Source: Kitasatospora atroaurantiaca
Lineage (GTDB): Bacteria > Actinomycetota > Actinomycetes > Streptomycetales > Streptomycetaceae
Reading direction: 5' to 3'
DNA length: 64,000 bases
NCBI RefSeq assembly: GCF_007828955.1
Contig: NZ_VIVR01000001.1
Coordinates: 124,001 to 188,000, forward strand
This document shows, one piece after another, positions 44,395 to 53,658 of this stretch (the stretch's first letter is position 1; each line of letters opens with the position of its first letter). Position numbers and translations under genes: made by a program. The notes under the pieces are model-generated. The model saw only the letters and a program-made list of their open reading frames with translations. It was not told the DNA's origin and ran no database searches.

Positions 44395-45612
44395 TCAGTG
44401 CGCTACGGCGGCGGCGCCGTGTTCGTCGATGAGGGCTCCGGTGGTGAACCGCTCCAGGGCGAAGGGCTCGTTCAGTGGGTGCGGCGTGCCGGTGGCGATG
44501 GTGTGGGCGTACACCCAGCCGGAGGCCGGGGTGGCCTTGAAACCGCCCGTCCCCCAACCGCAGTTGAGGTAGAGGCCGTCGATCGGCGTGGTGCCGATGA
44601 TCGGAGAGGCGTCCGGGGTGACGTCGACGATCCCGCCCCAGGTGCGGAGGACGTGAGCGCGGGCGAAGATCGGGAACAGTTCGAGGGCCGCTGCCATCTG
44701 GTGCTCGATCTGGTGGAAGGAGCCGCGCTGCCCGTAGCCGTTGTACGAGTCGATGCCCGCGCCCATGACCAGTTCGCCCTTGTGCGCCTGGCTGACGTAG
44801 ACGTGCACGTGATTGGACATGACGACGGTGGGGTGCACGGGCTGGAGCAGCTCGGAGACCAGGGCCTGGAGCGGGTGGCTCTGCAGGGGCAGTCGCAGGC
44901 CGAGCAGGTCCGCCAGGGTGCTGGTGTGCCCGGCGGCGGCGAGCGCAACCTGTCCGGCGCCGATCCGGCCCCGGGTGGTCTCCACGCCGACGACCCGGTC
45001 GCCGTCGCGGACGAAGCCGGTCACCTCGCAGTTCTGGATCAGGTCGACGCCGTACGCGTCGGCCTTGCGGGCGAGCGCCCACGCGACGTGGTCGTGCTTG
45101 GCGATGCCGGCACGGGGCTGCAGGGTCGCGCCCAGGACCGGGTGGCGTACGTCCGGTGAGGTGTTGACGATCGGGCAGAAGGCGCGGACCTCGTCCGGGT
45201 CGAGCCACTCGGCATCGACGCCGCCGAGGCGGTTGGCGTTGACCCGCCGGGTGCCCTCGCGGACGTCCTGCAGGGTGTGCGCCAGGTTGAGGACGCCGCG
45301 CTGGCTGAACAGGAAGTCGTACTCGAGCTCGTCCGGCAGTGTCTCCCACAGCTTGAGCGCGTGCTCGTAGATCGCGGCGCTCGCGTCGCACAGGTAGTTG
45401 GAGCGGATGATCGTGGTGTTGCGGGCCATGTTCCCGCCGGCCAGCCAACCGCGTTCGAGGACGGCCACGTTGGTGATGCCGTGGTTGCGGGCGAGGTAGT
45501 AGGCGGTGGCGAGTCCGTGGCCGCCGGCGCCGACGATGACGACGTCGTAGGCCGGCTTCGGGTCGGGAGTGCGCCACAACCAGTCGGGGTGTTCGGGAAG
45601 TTCGTGGGACAT
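44395..45612 (-). CDS. soxB: Sarcosine oxidase, beta subunit
   Basis: A 405-residue flavoprotein starting [13 protein letters not shown]. The FAD fold has [18 protein letters not shown]. The His in [12 protein letters not shown] (near residue 174) corresponds to the covalent FMN site of heterotetrameric sarcosine oxidases. It oxidises sarcosine to glycine. It is the first gene of soxBDAG-mscR and is divergent from betA, with IclR-type sites in between. Confidence 0.95.
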   Translation of the reverse strand: MSHELPEHPDWLWRTPDPKPAYDVVIVGAGGHGLATAYYLARNHGITNVAVLERGWLAGGNMARNTTIIRSNYLCDASAAIYEHALKLWETLPDELEYDFLFSQRGVLNLAHTLQDVREGTRRVNANRLGGVDAEWLDPDEVRAFCPIVNTSPDVRHPVLGATLQPRAGIAKHDHVAWALARKADAYGVDLIQNCEVTGFVRDGDRVVGVETTRGRIGAGQVALAAAGHTSTLADLLGLRLPLQSHPLQALVSELLQPVHPTVVMSNHVHVYVSQAHKGELVMGAGIDSYNGYGQRGSFHQIEHQMAAALELFPIFARAHVLRTWGGIVDVTPDASPIIGTTPIDGLYLNCGWGTGGFKATPASGWVYAHTIATGTPHPLNEPFALERFTTGALIDEHGAAAVAH

Positions 45613-45643
45613 CGCACCAAGCCCCTCGACGGTGTCTCGGACT

Positions 45644-45737
45644 ACGCACACTGTTGCGTCAGGAAGAACAGTCGTCAAGAGGGCCCGCGTGCGTCTTGAC
45701 GCCGCCCGGCGCCGCCGGAACACTGTTGCGCCATCAG
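45644..45737. promoter_or_regulatory. Divergent soxB/betA control region with repeated TGTTGCG sites
   Basis: CACTGTTGCG occurs twice as a direct repeat (45649-45658 and 45721-45730). The first lies in an inverted repeat ACGCA-N6-TGCGT (45644-45659). Back-to-back TTGACG boxes, the minus one at 45673-45678 and the plus one at 45696-45701, suggest divergent promoters. The TTGCG core is shared with the operators of the other betaine-pathway genes. Confidence 0.55.
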
Positions 45738-45884
45738 AAGTCAGTTTCAGATGAAGAAACTTGTCGTCGACTCAGCTGCTCGACACGTCCGGATTTTCAG
45801 TCCGTTGACCCGACCTCGCAGGATCGAAGCCCCGTTCACCAGCGCACCCGCCAGGTGCCGACCGAGAGCCAGGGCAGGAACTCC

Positions 45885-47594
45885 ATGAGCTTTCAGCAGT
45901 ACGACTTCATCATCGTCGGCGGAGGCTCGGCCGGCTGCGCGCTCGCGGCACGGCTCAGCGCCGACCCGGCCAACCGGGTGCTGGTCCTCGAGGCCGGGCG
46001 GCCCGACTACCTGTGGGACGTCCTCATCCACATGCCGGCGGCCCTCACCATGCCGATCGGCAACCGCCTCTACGACTGGAAGTACGAGTCCGAGCCCGAG
46101 CCCTTCATGAACGGGCGCCGCATCTACCACGCCCGGGGCAAGGTGCTCGGCGGCTCCAGCAGCATCAACGGCATGATCTTCCAGCGCGGCAACCCTCTGG
46201 ACTACGAACGGTGGGGCGCGGACCCGGGCATGAAGACCTGGGACTACGCCCACTGCCTGCCGTACTTCAAGAAGATGGAGAACTGCCTCGCCGACCGGGA
46301 CGATGCCCGCGGCGGAGCCGCTGATCGTCCCCGCGGCGGAGCCGCTGATCGTCACTTCCGCGGACACGACGGCCCGCTCGAGCTCGAACGCGGGCCGGTC
46401 ACCAACCCCCTGTTCGGCGCGTTCTTCGAGGCCGTCCAGCAGGCGGGGTACCCGCTCACCGACGACGTGAACGGCCACCGCCAGGAGGGCTTCGCCGCCT
46501 TCGACCGCAACCTGCGGCGCGGCCGTCGGCTCAGCGCCGCGCGGGCCTACCTCCACCCCGTGCTCGAGCGGCCCAACCTCGAGGTGCGGACCCGGGCGTT
46601 CGTCACCCGGGTGCTGTTCGAGGGCAGGCGGGCCACGGGCGTCGAGTACGCCCGGGGCCGCGGCGGCGAGCTGGAGCGGGTGCACGGCGGGAGGGTGATC
46701 CTCTGCGGTGGTGCGATCAACTCACCGCAGCTGCTGCAGCTCTCGGGCGTCGGCAACGCGGACGAGTTGTCGGCGCTGGGGGTGGAGCCGGTGCACCACC
46801 TGCCGGGCGTCGGCGAGAACCTCCAGGACCACCTGGAGGTCTACGTACAGCACGGGTGCAAGCAGCCGGTCTCGCTGCAGCCCCAACTCAAGCTGTGGCG
46901 GCGGCCGTTCATCGGTGCCCGGTGGCTCTTCCTGCGGAGCGGGCCGGGAGCGAGCAACCACTTCGAGGGCGGTGGCTTCATCCGAAGCAACGAGGACGTC
47001 GACTACCCCAACCTGATGTTCCACTTCCTGCCCGTCGCCGTCCGCTACGACGGCTCCGCACCGGCCGGCGGACACGGGTACCAGGTGCACATCGGCCCGA
47101 TGTACTCGGACGCGCGCGGCTCCGTGAAGATCAGGTCGCGCGACCCGCGCGTCCACCCCGCCCTGCGCTTCAACTACCTCTCCACCGAGCAGGATCGGCG
47201 CGAGTGGGTGGAGGCGATCCGGGTCACCCGCGACATCCTCGGTCAACCCGCCTTCGCGGAGTTCAGCGACGGCGAGATCTCCCCCGGCCCGGCCGTGGAG
47301 ACCGACGAGCAGATCCTGGACTGGGTCCGCCGCGACGGCGAGACCGCCCTGCATCCCTCCTGTACCTGCCGGATGGGCACCGACGAGATGTCGGTGGTGG
47401 ACCCGGCCAGCATGCAGGTGCACGGGGTCGAGGGCCTCCACGTCGTGGACGCGAGCGCGATGCCGTACGTCACCAACGGCAACATCTACGCCCCCGTGAT
47501 GATGCTCGCCGAGAAGGCCGCCGACCTCCTCCTCGGCAACACACCCCTCGAACCGGACCACACCGAGTTCTACCGCCACCGGAAAACCGTGTAA
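45885..47594 (+). CDS. betA: Choline dehydrogenase-type GMC oxidoreductase
   Basis: A 569-residue flavoprotein. ATG 45885 has CAGGAA upstream. GMC signatures are visible: [17 protein letters not shown] (FAD), [17 protein letters not shown] (signature 1), [16 protein letters not shown] (signature 2), HPSCTCRMG (catalytic His region) and a C-terminal [17 protein letters not shown]. It should oxidise choline to betaine aldehyde. Residues 141-156 carry an in-frame 8-codon tandem duplication (RGGAADRP then RGGAADRH) absent from typical relatives. Confidence 0.9.
   Translation: MSFQQYDFIIVGGGSAGCALAARLSADPANRVLVLEAGRPDYLWDVLIHMPAALTMPIGNRLYDWKYESEPEPFMNGRRIYHARGKVLGGSSSINGMIFQRGNPLDYERWGADPGMKTWDYAHCLPYFKKMENCLADRDDARGGAADRPRGGAADRHFRGHDGPLELERGPVTNPLFGAFFEAVQQAGYPLTDDVNGHRQEGFAAFDRNLRRGRRLSAARAYLHPVLERPNLEVRTRAFVTRVLFEGRRATGVEYARGRGGELERVHGGRVILCGGAINSPQLLQLSGVGNADELSALGVEPVHHLPGVGENLQDHLEVYVQHGCKQPVSLQPQLKLWRRPFIGARWLFLRSGPGASNHFEGGGFIRSNEDVDYPNLMFHFLPVAVRYDGSAPAGGHGYQVHIGPMYSDARGSVKIRSRDPRVHPALRFNYLSTEQDRREWVEAIRVTRDILGQPAFAEFSDGEISPGPAVETDEQILDWVRRDGETALHPSCTCRMGTDEMSVVDPASMQVHGVEGLHVVDASAMPYVTNGNIYAPVMMLAEKAADLLLGNTPLEPDHTEFYRHRKTV
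46306..46353. repeat. 24-bp perfect tandem duplication inside betA
   Basis: Two identical 24-bp units (CCCGCGGCGGAGCCGCTGAT followed by CGTC) lie head to tail at 46306-46329 and 46330-46353. The length is a multiple of three, so the reading frame is kept. The unit contains a GCGGCGGAGCCGC palindrome, which may have promoted slippage. Confidence 0.95.
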
Positions 47595-47595
47595 C

Positions 47596-47810
47596 GACGA
47601 GCACGTCTACGATGCCCTGCGAGCGGGCGCCAGCGGGTTCATCCTCCGTCGCAGCAGATCGCCCACGCCATCCGGCTGGTGGCAAGCGGAGACTCGGTAC
47701 TGTTTCCGCGACGCCGTCCGACGGCTCGCGACCGCGAGGCCCGTGCAACGGGACGCCGCCGGCGACAGAGTGGCCGCTCTCACCGGCCGCGAGACGGAGA
47801 TCCTGCGTCA
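47596..47810 (+). pseudogene. Response regulator (NarL/LuxR) remnant, 5' part
   Basis: Directly after the betA stop the sequence encodes DEHVYDALRAGASGFILR, the end of a receiver domain. In another frame comes QQIAHAIRLVASGDSVLFP. Returning to the first frame comes VAALTGRETEILRH, the start of a LuxR-type HTH. The receiver N-terminus and several linker codons are missing. The sequence stops at the left junction of the TnpB element and resumes at 50083. Confidence 0.8.
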
Positions 47811-48056
47811 CGTGACTCCTCCCCGCCCTGAAGGACGGGGCTTCTGCTGAGCCGGTTGGGCGTCGCGACGGACCAGCCCGGCCCGTAGAACGTTGATGGC
47901 TCCCACCGTGTCCGCGTGCGCCTTGTGGCCGCAGCCGACGCAGTGGAACTTCTCCCGAGTGGGCCGGTTCCCCTTCGCGGTGTGCCCGCATTCGGGGCAC
48001 CGCCTGGAGGTGTTGCGGGGGTCCACGGCCATCACCTCCCGCCCGGCACTCTCAGC
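47808..48056 (-). pseudogene. TnpB C-terminal fragment (downstream of IS110 insertion)
   Basis: On the minus strand this reads ESAGREVMAVDPRNTSRRCP followed by ECGHTAKG and CVGCGHKAHADTVGAINVLRAG, the RuvC-III and zinc-ribbon end of an IS200/IS605-type TnpB. It joins in frame to the fragment at 49894-50082 once the IS110 element is removed (NAK-AESAG). A GC hairpin (CCCCGCCC-TGAA-GGACGGGG, 47821-47840) marks the usual right end of such elements. Confidence 0.88.
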
Positions 48057-48309
48057 CTAATTCCTTCGTAAGCACTCCGCGGGCTTTCGCGGCTCGGCGG
48101 GGTGGTTCGAACGGGTTGTGATACCTGCACTCCACTCGGCCCTCAAGGAGGTCTGTGACGAGCACGGCTGCGCAACCCAGCTGGTGGGTGGTGGTTCTTG
48201 AGCTCCGGTGGATACCTCTCAACGTCATGGCCGAGATGCCTTCCCACAGAGCGGTGCCATCTGGTGCTATCACGGCCGCCACCCACCAGCGCTGACACTG
48301 CTGGCAGTT

Positions 48310-48600
48310 GTGTGGGCGCCGGACGCACGCCTTCTTTCAGCCCGGCCACGACGTCTCCGCCAAGATCGGCGGCATCCGGCGCCTTCACTGCCGCCAGCGG
48401 CGTCAACACCGTTTGCTTGATCACTCGTTGGAGTTGGTGGTGCGAGCCCGTCGCACGGTGATCTCTCGCTTACCCCGAGCCGTCCGAGCTCTGGGAACAG
48501 ACCGGGGCCCGTGCGGTGAGCTGGTGCCACGAACGGCTTGTGAGGTGTCGGCCCGGTCCTTGATCGAGGCCTGGAATTAGGTCGCTGCGTGGCCCCGCAT
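48310..48600 (+). ncRNA. Predicted IS110 bridge RNA with target- and donor-binding loops
   Basis: Target loop: left guide CTTTCAGCC (48334-48342) matches target CTCTCAGCC except for one G-U-tolerant base. Right guide CGCCAAG (48358-48364) is the exact complement of target CTTGGCG. A perfect 9-bp stem GGCGCCGGA/TCCGGCGCC (48315-48323 with 48375-48383) encloses them. Donor loop: left guide GTGAGGTGTC (48540-48549) equals the element's right end (49883-49892). Right guide GGAATTAG (48573-48580) is the complement of core plus left end (48057-48064). A stem GCCACG/CGTGGC (48526-48531 with 48588-48593) encloses them. A hairpin (48440-48456) lies between. Order and placement agree with IS621-type bridge RNAs; the outer limits are approximate. 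Confidence 0.85.
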
Positions 48601-48643
48601 GCGCTCGTGACCAGCGCAAACAGCCACACTCGGGGAGGGAAAG

Positions 48644-49870
48644 TTGATCTACTGCGGCATCGACTGGGCCGAGAGGACGCACGACGTCGCCCTGGTCGAC
48701 GACGACGGCAAGCTCCTGGCCAAGCGCCACATCACCGACGACGCAGCCGGCTACAAGATCCTGCTGGACCTGCTCGCCGAGCACGGCGACACCGAGGACA
48801 TCCCGATCCCGGTCGCCATCGAGACCTCCCGCGGCCTGCTCGTCGCGGTCCTTCGGACCGGGAAGCGCCAGGTCTACGCCATCAACCCGATGGCCGCCGC
48901 CCGCTACCGCGACCGCCACTCCGTGACCCGGAAGAAGTCCGACCCCGGCGACGCCCTCGTCCTGGCGAACATCCTCCGCACCGACCGGCACGCCCACCGG
49001 CCGCTGCCGCAGGACAGCGATCTCGCCCGCGCCATCGCCGTCCTCGCCCGCGCCCAGCAGGACGCCGTCTGGAACCGGCAGCAGCTCGCCAACCAGCTCC
49101 GCTCGCTCCTGCGCGAGTACTTCCCCGCCGCCATCGACGCCTTCCTGCACTGGCAGAACGGTCTTTGCCGCCCCGAGACCCGCGTCCTGCTGGAGCTTGC
49201 TCCCACGCCCTCGCGCGCGGCCCGGCTGTCGCTCGCGCAGCTGCGGTCAGCGCTCAAGCGCGCCGGCCGCCAACGCCGGATCGACGCCGACGCCGAGCGC
49301 ATCCGCGAGGTCCTACGGGCCGACTACGCGCACCAGCCTCCGTTGGTCGAGGACGCGCTCGGCAAGCAGATGCTCGCCCTGTTGCGGCAGCTGGACGCCG
49401 CCTGCACGGCCGCTGACCAGCTCGCCGAGGCGGTGGAAGAGGCTTTCCCTCAGCATCCGGACGCCGAGGTGATCTTGAGCTTCCCCGGGCTCGGCACCCA
49501 GCTCGGCGCCCGGATCCTCGCTGAGATCGGGGACGACCACGCCCGCTTCACCACCGCCCGCGGGATGAAGGCCTACGCCGGCGCGTCCCCCATCACCAGG
49601 GCGTCCGGCAAGAAGTCCAGCATCACCAGACGCTGGGTGAAGAACGATCGGCTCAACCACGTCGGCTACCTCTGGGCCTTCGCCTCACTGACCGCCTCGC
49701 CCGGGGCCAAAGCCCATTACGACCGACGGCGCGAGGCCGGGGACTGGCACGCCGCGGCTCAGAGAAACCTCTTCAACAAGATGATCGGCCAGCTCTACTG
49801 CTGTCTCCAGAAGCACATCCTGTTCGACGAGAACCTCGCCTTCCCCACACAACTTCTCGAAGCTGCTTGA
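48644..49870 (+). CDS. IS110-family recombinase (DEDD transposase)
   Basis: A 408-residue protein from TTG 48644 with GGAGGGA 5 nt upstream. The N-terminal RuvC-like DEDD domain shows GIDWAERTHDVALVDDDG, VAIETSRGLL and KSDPGDALVLANIL. A central coiled region follows, then the C-terminal Tnp domain with FPGLGTQLGARILAEIG and YAGASPITRASGKKSS, whose Ser is the likely nucleophile. Length and motifs look intact, so the element may be active with its bridge RNA. Confidence 0.95.
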   Translation: MIYCGIDWAERTHDVALVDDDGKLLAKRHITDDAAGYKILLDLLAEHGDTEDIPIPVAIETSRGLLVAVLRTGKRQVYAINPMAAARYRDRHSVTRKKSDPGDALVLANILRTDRHAHRPLPQDSDLARAIAVLARAQQDAVWNRQQLANQLRSLLREYFPAAIDAFLHWQNGLCRPETRVLLELAPTPSRAARLSLAQLRSALKRAGRQRRIDADAERIREVLRADYAHQPPLVEDALGKQMLALLRQLDAACTAADQLAEAVEEAFPQHPDAEVILSFPGLGTQLGARILAEIGDDHARFTTARGMKAYAGASPITRASGKKSSITRRWVKNDRLNHVGYLWAFASLTASPGAKAHYDRRREAGDWHAAAQRNLFNKMIGQLYCCLQKHILFDENLAFPTQLLEAA

Positions 49871-49893
49871 CGACTTAGCTCCGTGAGGTGTCT

Positions 49894-50082
49894 TGGCGTT
49901 CAGGATCGCGAGGAACACCCCCCAACCGGCATCCATGATCGAGCGGTTGAGTCCGGCCTTCGCGGCTGCTCCGTTGGGCAGGAAGGTTCCCGGGTGGTCG
50001 GGGTCGGGCTTCGACGTGGCACCCTTGCTCATGTTGCGGATCTTGAGGTCTTCGTGCGCGATGAAGTCGCGCCCTCGATCAA
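49894..50082 (-). pseudogene. TnpB central fragment (upstream of IS110 insertion)
   Basis: The minus strand encodes DFIAHEDLKIRNMSKG and FLPNGAAAKAGLNRSIMDAG followed by WGVFLAILNAK, the RuvC-II part of TnpB. Homology begins only about 10 codons from the junction with the response-regulator gene, so the N-terminal half of TnpB (including RuvC-I) is missing and the element is dead. Confidence 0.88.
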
Positions 50083-50277
50083 GGGATGGCAGAAGGGCTG
50101 TCCAACCAGGACGTCGCCTCCCAGCTGAGGTTGAGTCTGGCGACCGTAAAAACCCATGTCGGAAACGTGCTCGCCGAACTGAACGTGAACAACCGAACGC
50201 AGGTGGTCATCACGGCCTACGAGGCCGGCCTGGTCCAGCCGACGTGTTCGGCCGAAGGTGCCCGGTCAGCTGCGTGA
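50083..50277 (+). pseudogene. Response regulator (NarL/LuxR) remnant, 3' part
   Basis: Encodes MAEGLSNQDVASQLRLSLAT followed by VKTHVGNVLAELNVNNRTQV, the DNA-binding HTH of a NarL-type regulator. It continues the sequence LTGRETEILRH broken at 47810. The 2.27-kb interval is the nested TnpB/IS110 insertion. An ATG here could still express a free HTH of 63 residues, but I see no good ribosome-binding site. Confidence 0.8.
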
Positions 50278-50454
50278 GTGGCGTCACCGCAGCGACCAAG
50301 GAGGATGACAGTGCGTGCGTAGGCGCCGGAGAGCCCTTGGGCGCCTGCGGTGAGGTTGGACCCGCTCATACTGCCCACGGTAGGTCGGGAGTGACCGAGC
50401 TCAGTCGGGTGGCGGTTGGTGCTGGCGGGGGATGGGATGGTGGAGGGGCTGTTG

Positions 50455-50550
50455 ATCGGCGGGAGGCCTGATGCCGAGTGCCATCGCCAGGAAGATGATC
50501 ACCATTTCGTGGGTGAGATTCCCCGTCAGTGTGTATGCCGCGACGGAGCG
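50455..50550 (-). pseudogene. DUF1275-like membrane protein remnant
   Basis: The minus strand encodes VAAYTLTGNLTHEMVIIFLA followed by MALGIR, resembling the conserved core of DUF1275 (YoaK-type) membrane proteins. Nothing alignable remains on either side. The 336-bp stretch from 50278 otherwise holds no gene. Confidence 0.35.
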
Positions 50551-50613
50551 CCACCGCAGCGAGCAAGACCGTTGCGAAGAAGACCGGGCGCGCCTCCAGG
50601 AGGGGACGGACTG

Positions 50614-50883
50614 ATGCTCGCTGGACCGGGATTCTGGGATCGGGAGATCGAGCGGGAAGGGTGGTCGCGTGTGATGTCGCCGAGCCGTGCCGCGTTTCCG
50701 GAGGTCGCGGGGCTCGGCACGGCGTGGGGCCGGAACTTCTATGTCCGCGGTCGTGACCGGCTGATCATGGAGTGGTCCGGGCCGGTATCGCTCTCGGCTG
50801 TCATTCTGAACGGGAAGCCGCTTCAGGTGGAATCGACCGAGGCTCTGTCGGCAGCCATTCGGCGGGGTAGCGACGTCCCTTAG
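50614..50883 (+). CDS. Small hypothetical protein
   Basis: An 89-residue protein starting MLAGPGFWDREIEREGWSRV, with a strong AGGAGGGG ribosome-binding site 7 nt before the ATG. It ends LSAAIRRGSDVP. It has no membrane segment or motif I recognise; an alternating charged/hydrophobic pattern suggests a small folded domain. It stands alone beside the insertion region. Confidence 0.55.
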   Translation: MLAGPGFWDREIEREGWSRVMSPSRAAFPEVAGLGTAWGRNFYVRGRDRLIMEWSGPVSLSAVILNGKPLQVESTEALSAAIRRGSDVP

Positions 50884-51193
50884 CTCGCGTCCCGGCGGTG
50901 ATCGGTCTGCCTTTCGCGGTGTGCCTTCGGCCGCTCGGCGTCGGGGTCGGGTTCGGTCACAGGACGACCACTCCTTCTGGGATGGGTGGACCGGATACAG
51001 GTCGACCGGGCGGTCGGAGGTCAACAGCGCCCCGCGGAATCGCCTGAACCCACGCCCCTGGAACCGCATGGTCAAGTCGCGTGCGGATGACCGGTTGTCT
51101 ATCGGAGAGGATCGAGAAGGTGTCAGATGCCTGCGCTCCTAGCATGCTGAATGACGACCCGTCAGCCCGTGTCCGCGACGGCCCGCGACCAGG
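50884..51193. other. Non-coding gap
   Basis: About 310 bp between the small hypothetical gene and glyA. I see no gene, hairpin or repeat that I can support. Confidence 0.5.
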
Positions 51194-52471
51194 TCAGGCG
51201 TCCGGGTAGAGCGGGTACTTCACGGCCAGGGCGGTGACGCGGGTCTTGAGGGCCTCGGCCTTGGCCTCGTCGAAGGCGGGGAGGAGGGCCTCGGCGATGA
51301 TGTCGGCGACCTCGCGGAAGTCCTCGGCCTGGAAGCCGCGGGTGGCGAGGGCCGGGGTGCCGATGCGCAGGCCGGAGGTGACCATCGGGGGGCGGGGGTC
51401 GTTCGGGATGGCGTTGCGGTTGACGGTGATGCCGACCTCGTGGAGGCGGTCCTCGGCCTGCTGGCCGTCGAGCTCGCTGTTGCGCAGGTCGACCAGGACG
51501 AGGTGGACGTCGGTGCCGCCGGAGAGGACGGAGACGCCGGCCTCGGTGAGGTCGGCCTGGAGCAGGCGCTCGGCGAGGATCTTGGCGCCCTCGAGGGTGC
51601 GCTGCTGGCGCTCCTTGAACTCCTCGGAGGCGGCGACCTTGAAGGCGACGGCCTTGGCGGCGATCACGTGCTCGAGCGGGCCGCCCTGCTGGCCGGGGAA
51701 GACCGCGGAGTTGATCTTCTTGGCCCACTGCTCCTTGCAGAGGATGACGCCGCCGCGCGGGCCGCCCAGGGTCTTGTGGGTGGTGGTGGTGACCACGTCC
51801 GCGTAGGGGACGGGGGAGGGGTGCAGGCCGGCGGCGACCAGGCCGGCGAAGTGGGCCATGTCGACCATGAGGAGGGCGCCGACCTCGTCCGCGATGCGGC
51901 GGAACTCGGCGAAGTCGAGCTGGCGGGGGTAGGCGGACCAGCCGGCGATGATCAGCTTGGGCTGGTGCTCCTTGGCGAGGCGCTCGACCTCGGCCATGTC
52001 GACCAGGTTGGTCTTCTCGTCGACGTGGTAGGCGGCGACGTTGTAGAGCTTGCCGGAGAAGTTGATCTTCATGCCGTGGGTCAGGTGGCCGCCGTGGGCC
52101 AGGCTCAGGCCCAGGATGGTGTCGCCCGGCTGGATCAGCGCGAACATGGCGGCGGCGTTGGCCTGCGCGCCGGAGTGCGGCTGGACGTTGGCGTGCTCGG
52201 CGCCGAACAGCGCCTTCACCCGGTCGATGGCGATCTGCTCGGCCACGTCGACGAACTCGCAGCCGCCGTAGTAGCGCTTGCCGGGGTAGCCCTCGGCGTA
52301 CTTGTTGGTCAGGACCGAGCCCTGGGCCTCCATGACCGCCACGGGGGCGAAGTTCTCGGAGGCGATCATCTCGAGGGTGGTCTGCTGGCGGTGCAGCTCG
52401 GCGTCGACCGCGGCGGCGATCTCCGGGTCGAGCGCGTGCAGGGACTGGTTCAGAACACCTGGGTGACGCAT
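51194..52471 (-). CDS. glyA: Serine hydroxymethyltransferase
   Basis: A 425-residue PLP enzyme of normal length. [20 protein letters not shown] and [13 protein letters not shown] are near the N-terminus, and the PLP Lys is in [16 protein letters not shown] (about residue 230). A GAGGAGG site precedes ATG 52471, and the gap from the reductase stop is 2 nt. Glycine from the betaine pathway plus methylene-tetrahydrofolate gives serine, so this copy closes the pathway. A housekeeping glyA probably exists elsewhere. Confidence 0.96.
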   Translation of the reverse strand: MRHPGVLNQSLHALDPEIAAAVDAELHRQQTTLEMIASENFAPVAVMEAQGSVLTNKYAEGYPGKRYYGGCEFVDVAEQIAIDRVKALFGAEHANVQPHSGAQANAAAMFALIQPGDTILGLSLAHGGHLTHGMKINFSGKLYNVAAYHVDEKTNLVDMAEVERLAKEHQPKLIIAGWSAYPRQLDFAEFRRIADEVGALLMVDMAHFAGLVAAGLHPSPVPYADVVTTTTHKTLGGPRGGVILCKEQWAKKINSAVFPGQQGGPLEHVIAAKAVAFKVAASEEFKERQQRTLEGAKILAERLLQADLTEAGVSVLSGGTDVHLVLVDLRNSELDGQQAEDRLHEVGITVNRNAIPNDPRPPMVTSGLRIGTPALATRGFQAEDFREVADIIAEALLPAFDEAKAEALKTRVTALAVKYPLYPDA

Positions 52472-52473
52472 CG

Positions 52474-53658
52474 TCAGCCTCCTCGGCTGTGAGGTACGAG
52501 GGTGCGGCGGAGCCGGTTGAAGGATTTGGGCCGGTTCACCGCCAGCACCGCGACCGGGTGGCCGTCGCGCCGGTAGACGGCGGTGAAGGAGCGGCCGTCG
52601 AGGTCACCCTCGACCACCGCCGGCTCGTCCCGGGGGCCCACGTGCCCGGCGAGCTGGATCCGTGCCCGGTACTGATCGGACCAGAAGTAGGGCGCGGTGC
52701 ACGGAGCCCCGGCCGAGGCGCCGGAGAGCAGGGTCCGGGCGGCCGTCCTCGGCTGCTCCATCGCGTTGGTCCAGTGCTCGATGCGGGTGTGGCGGCCGGT
52801 GAAGGGGTTCGGGCAGCGGGCCACGTCGCCCACCGCCACCACGCCCGGGACGCTGGTCGCGCAGCCGACGTCGCACACCACGCCGTCGTCCACGCGTACG
52901 CCGGAACCGGCCAGCCAGTCGGTCGCGGGTCGTACGCCCACGCCGAGCAGGACGACGTCGGCGGGCAGCAGGCGGCCGTCCGCGAGCCTGACCCCGGTCA
53001 CCCGGTCCTCGCCGGTGAACCCTGCGACGGAGACGCCGCAGAGCAGTTCGACCCCGTGGTCGGCGTGGAGCGAGGAGCAGACCAGCGCCATCTCGCGGCC
53101 CAGTACCCGCTCCAGCGGGACCGCGGCCGCCTCGACGACGGTGACGTCCAGGCCCAGCGCGCGGGCGGTGGAAGCCACCTCCGCGCCGATGAACCCGGCA
53201 CCGATGACCACCACACGCGGACGGCCGCGGGTGAGCTCCGCCCGCAACGCCTCGGCGTCGTCCAGGGTGCGCAGGGTGTGCACACCGCGCAGGCTCACCG
53301 CGCCCGGGAGCGAACGCGGAGAGGCCCCGGTGGCGATGACCACCGCGTCGGCGCGCAACTCCCGGCCACCGGCGAGGGTGACGGACCGGGCCGCGGTGTC
53401 GAGCCGGACCGCCCGCTCCCCCAGCAGCCAGTCGGCCGCCAACTCGCCGTACTCGTCGGGGTCGCCGAGCGCGAGCGCGTCGGCGGCCATGTCGCCCTTG
53501 AGAAAGCCCTTCGACAACGGCGGTCGGTCGTACGGCCGGTGATGCTCCTCCCCCACCACGGTGATCGAGCCGTCGTAGCCCTCCGCGCGCAGCGCGCGGA
53601 CCGTGCTCAGGCCCGCGAGCGAGGCGCCGACGACCGCGATCGTGCGCGGCCCGGTCAT
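52474..53658 (-). CDS. FAD-dependent ferredoxin reductase of the Rieske oxygenase system
   Basis: A 394-residue reductase starting [20 protein letters not shown]. The FAD fold is followed by an NAD fold ([20 protein letters not shown]) and the FAD-binding [15 protein letters not shown], as in putidaredoxin-reductase-type enzymes. ATG 53658 overlaps the ferredoxin stop by four bases. It should pass electrons from NAD(P)H to the ferredoxin and on to the oxygenase at 60892-62013. Confidence 0.9.
   Translation of the reverse strand: MTGPRTIAVVGASLAGLSTVRALRAEGYDGSITVVGEEHHRPYDRPPLSKGFLKGDMAADALALGDPDEYGELAADWLLGERAVRLDTAARSVTLAGGRELRADAVVIATGASPRSLPGAVSLRGVHTLRTLDDAEALRAELTRGRPRVVVIGAGFIGAEVASTARALGLDVTVVEAAAVPLERVLGREMALVCSSLHADHGVELLCGVSVAGFTGEDRVTGVRLADGRLLPADVVLLGVGVRPATDWLAGSGVRVDDGVVCDVGCATSVPGVVAVGDVARCPNPFTGRHTRIEHWTNAMEQPRTAARTLLSGASAGAPCTAPYFWSDQYRARIQLAGHVGPRDEPAVVEGDLDGRSFTAVYRRDGHPVAVLAVNRPKSFNRLRRTLVPHSRGG

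Larger units (their letters stand above)
48057..49893 (+). mobile_element. IS110-family insertion sequence, about 1.84 kb
   Basis: The ends are defined by the interrupted tnpB: deleting the DNA between the two CT dinucleotides (48057-48058 and 49892-49893) restores the tnpB frame. The target reads CTCTCAGC-CT-TGGCGTTC with CT as the crossover core, as is usual for IS110 elements, which have no terminal inverted repeats. The left non-coding end is long (585 nt) and the right end short (21 nt). It contains one recombinase gene and a predicted bridge RNA. Confidence 0.92.

Noticed and set aside
48052..48282. 76-codon minus-strand frame in the IS110 left end
   Set aside because: No ribosome-binding site or homology. 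It lies across the element border and ends inside the target sequence.
47808..50082. A functional TnpB nuclease
   Set aside because: The N-terminal half with RuvC-I is absent and the rest is split by IS110.
50086..50277. Free-standing HTH regulator
   Set aside because: The sequence continues exactly the response-regulator fragment at 47596-47810 and lacks a good ribosome-binding site, so it is better explained as a gene remnant.
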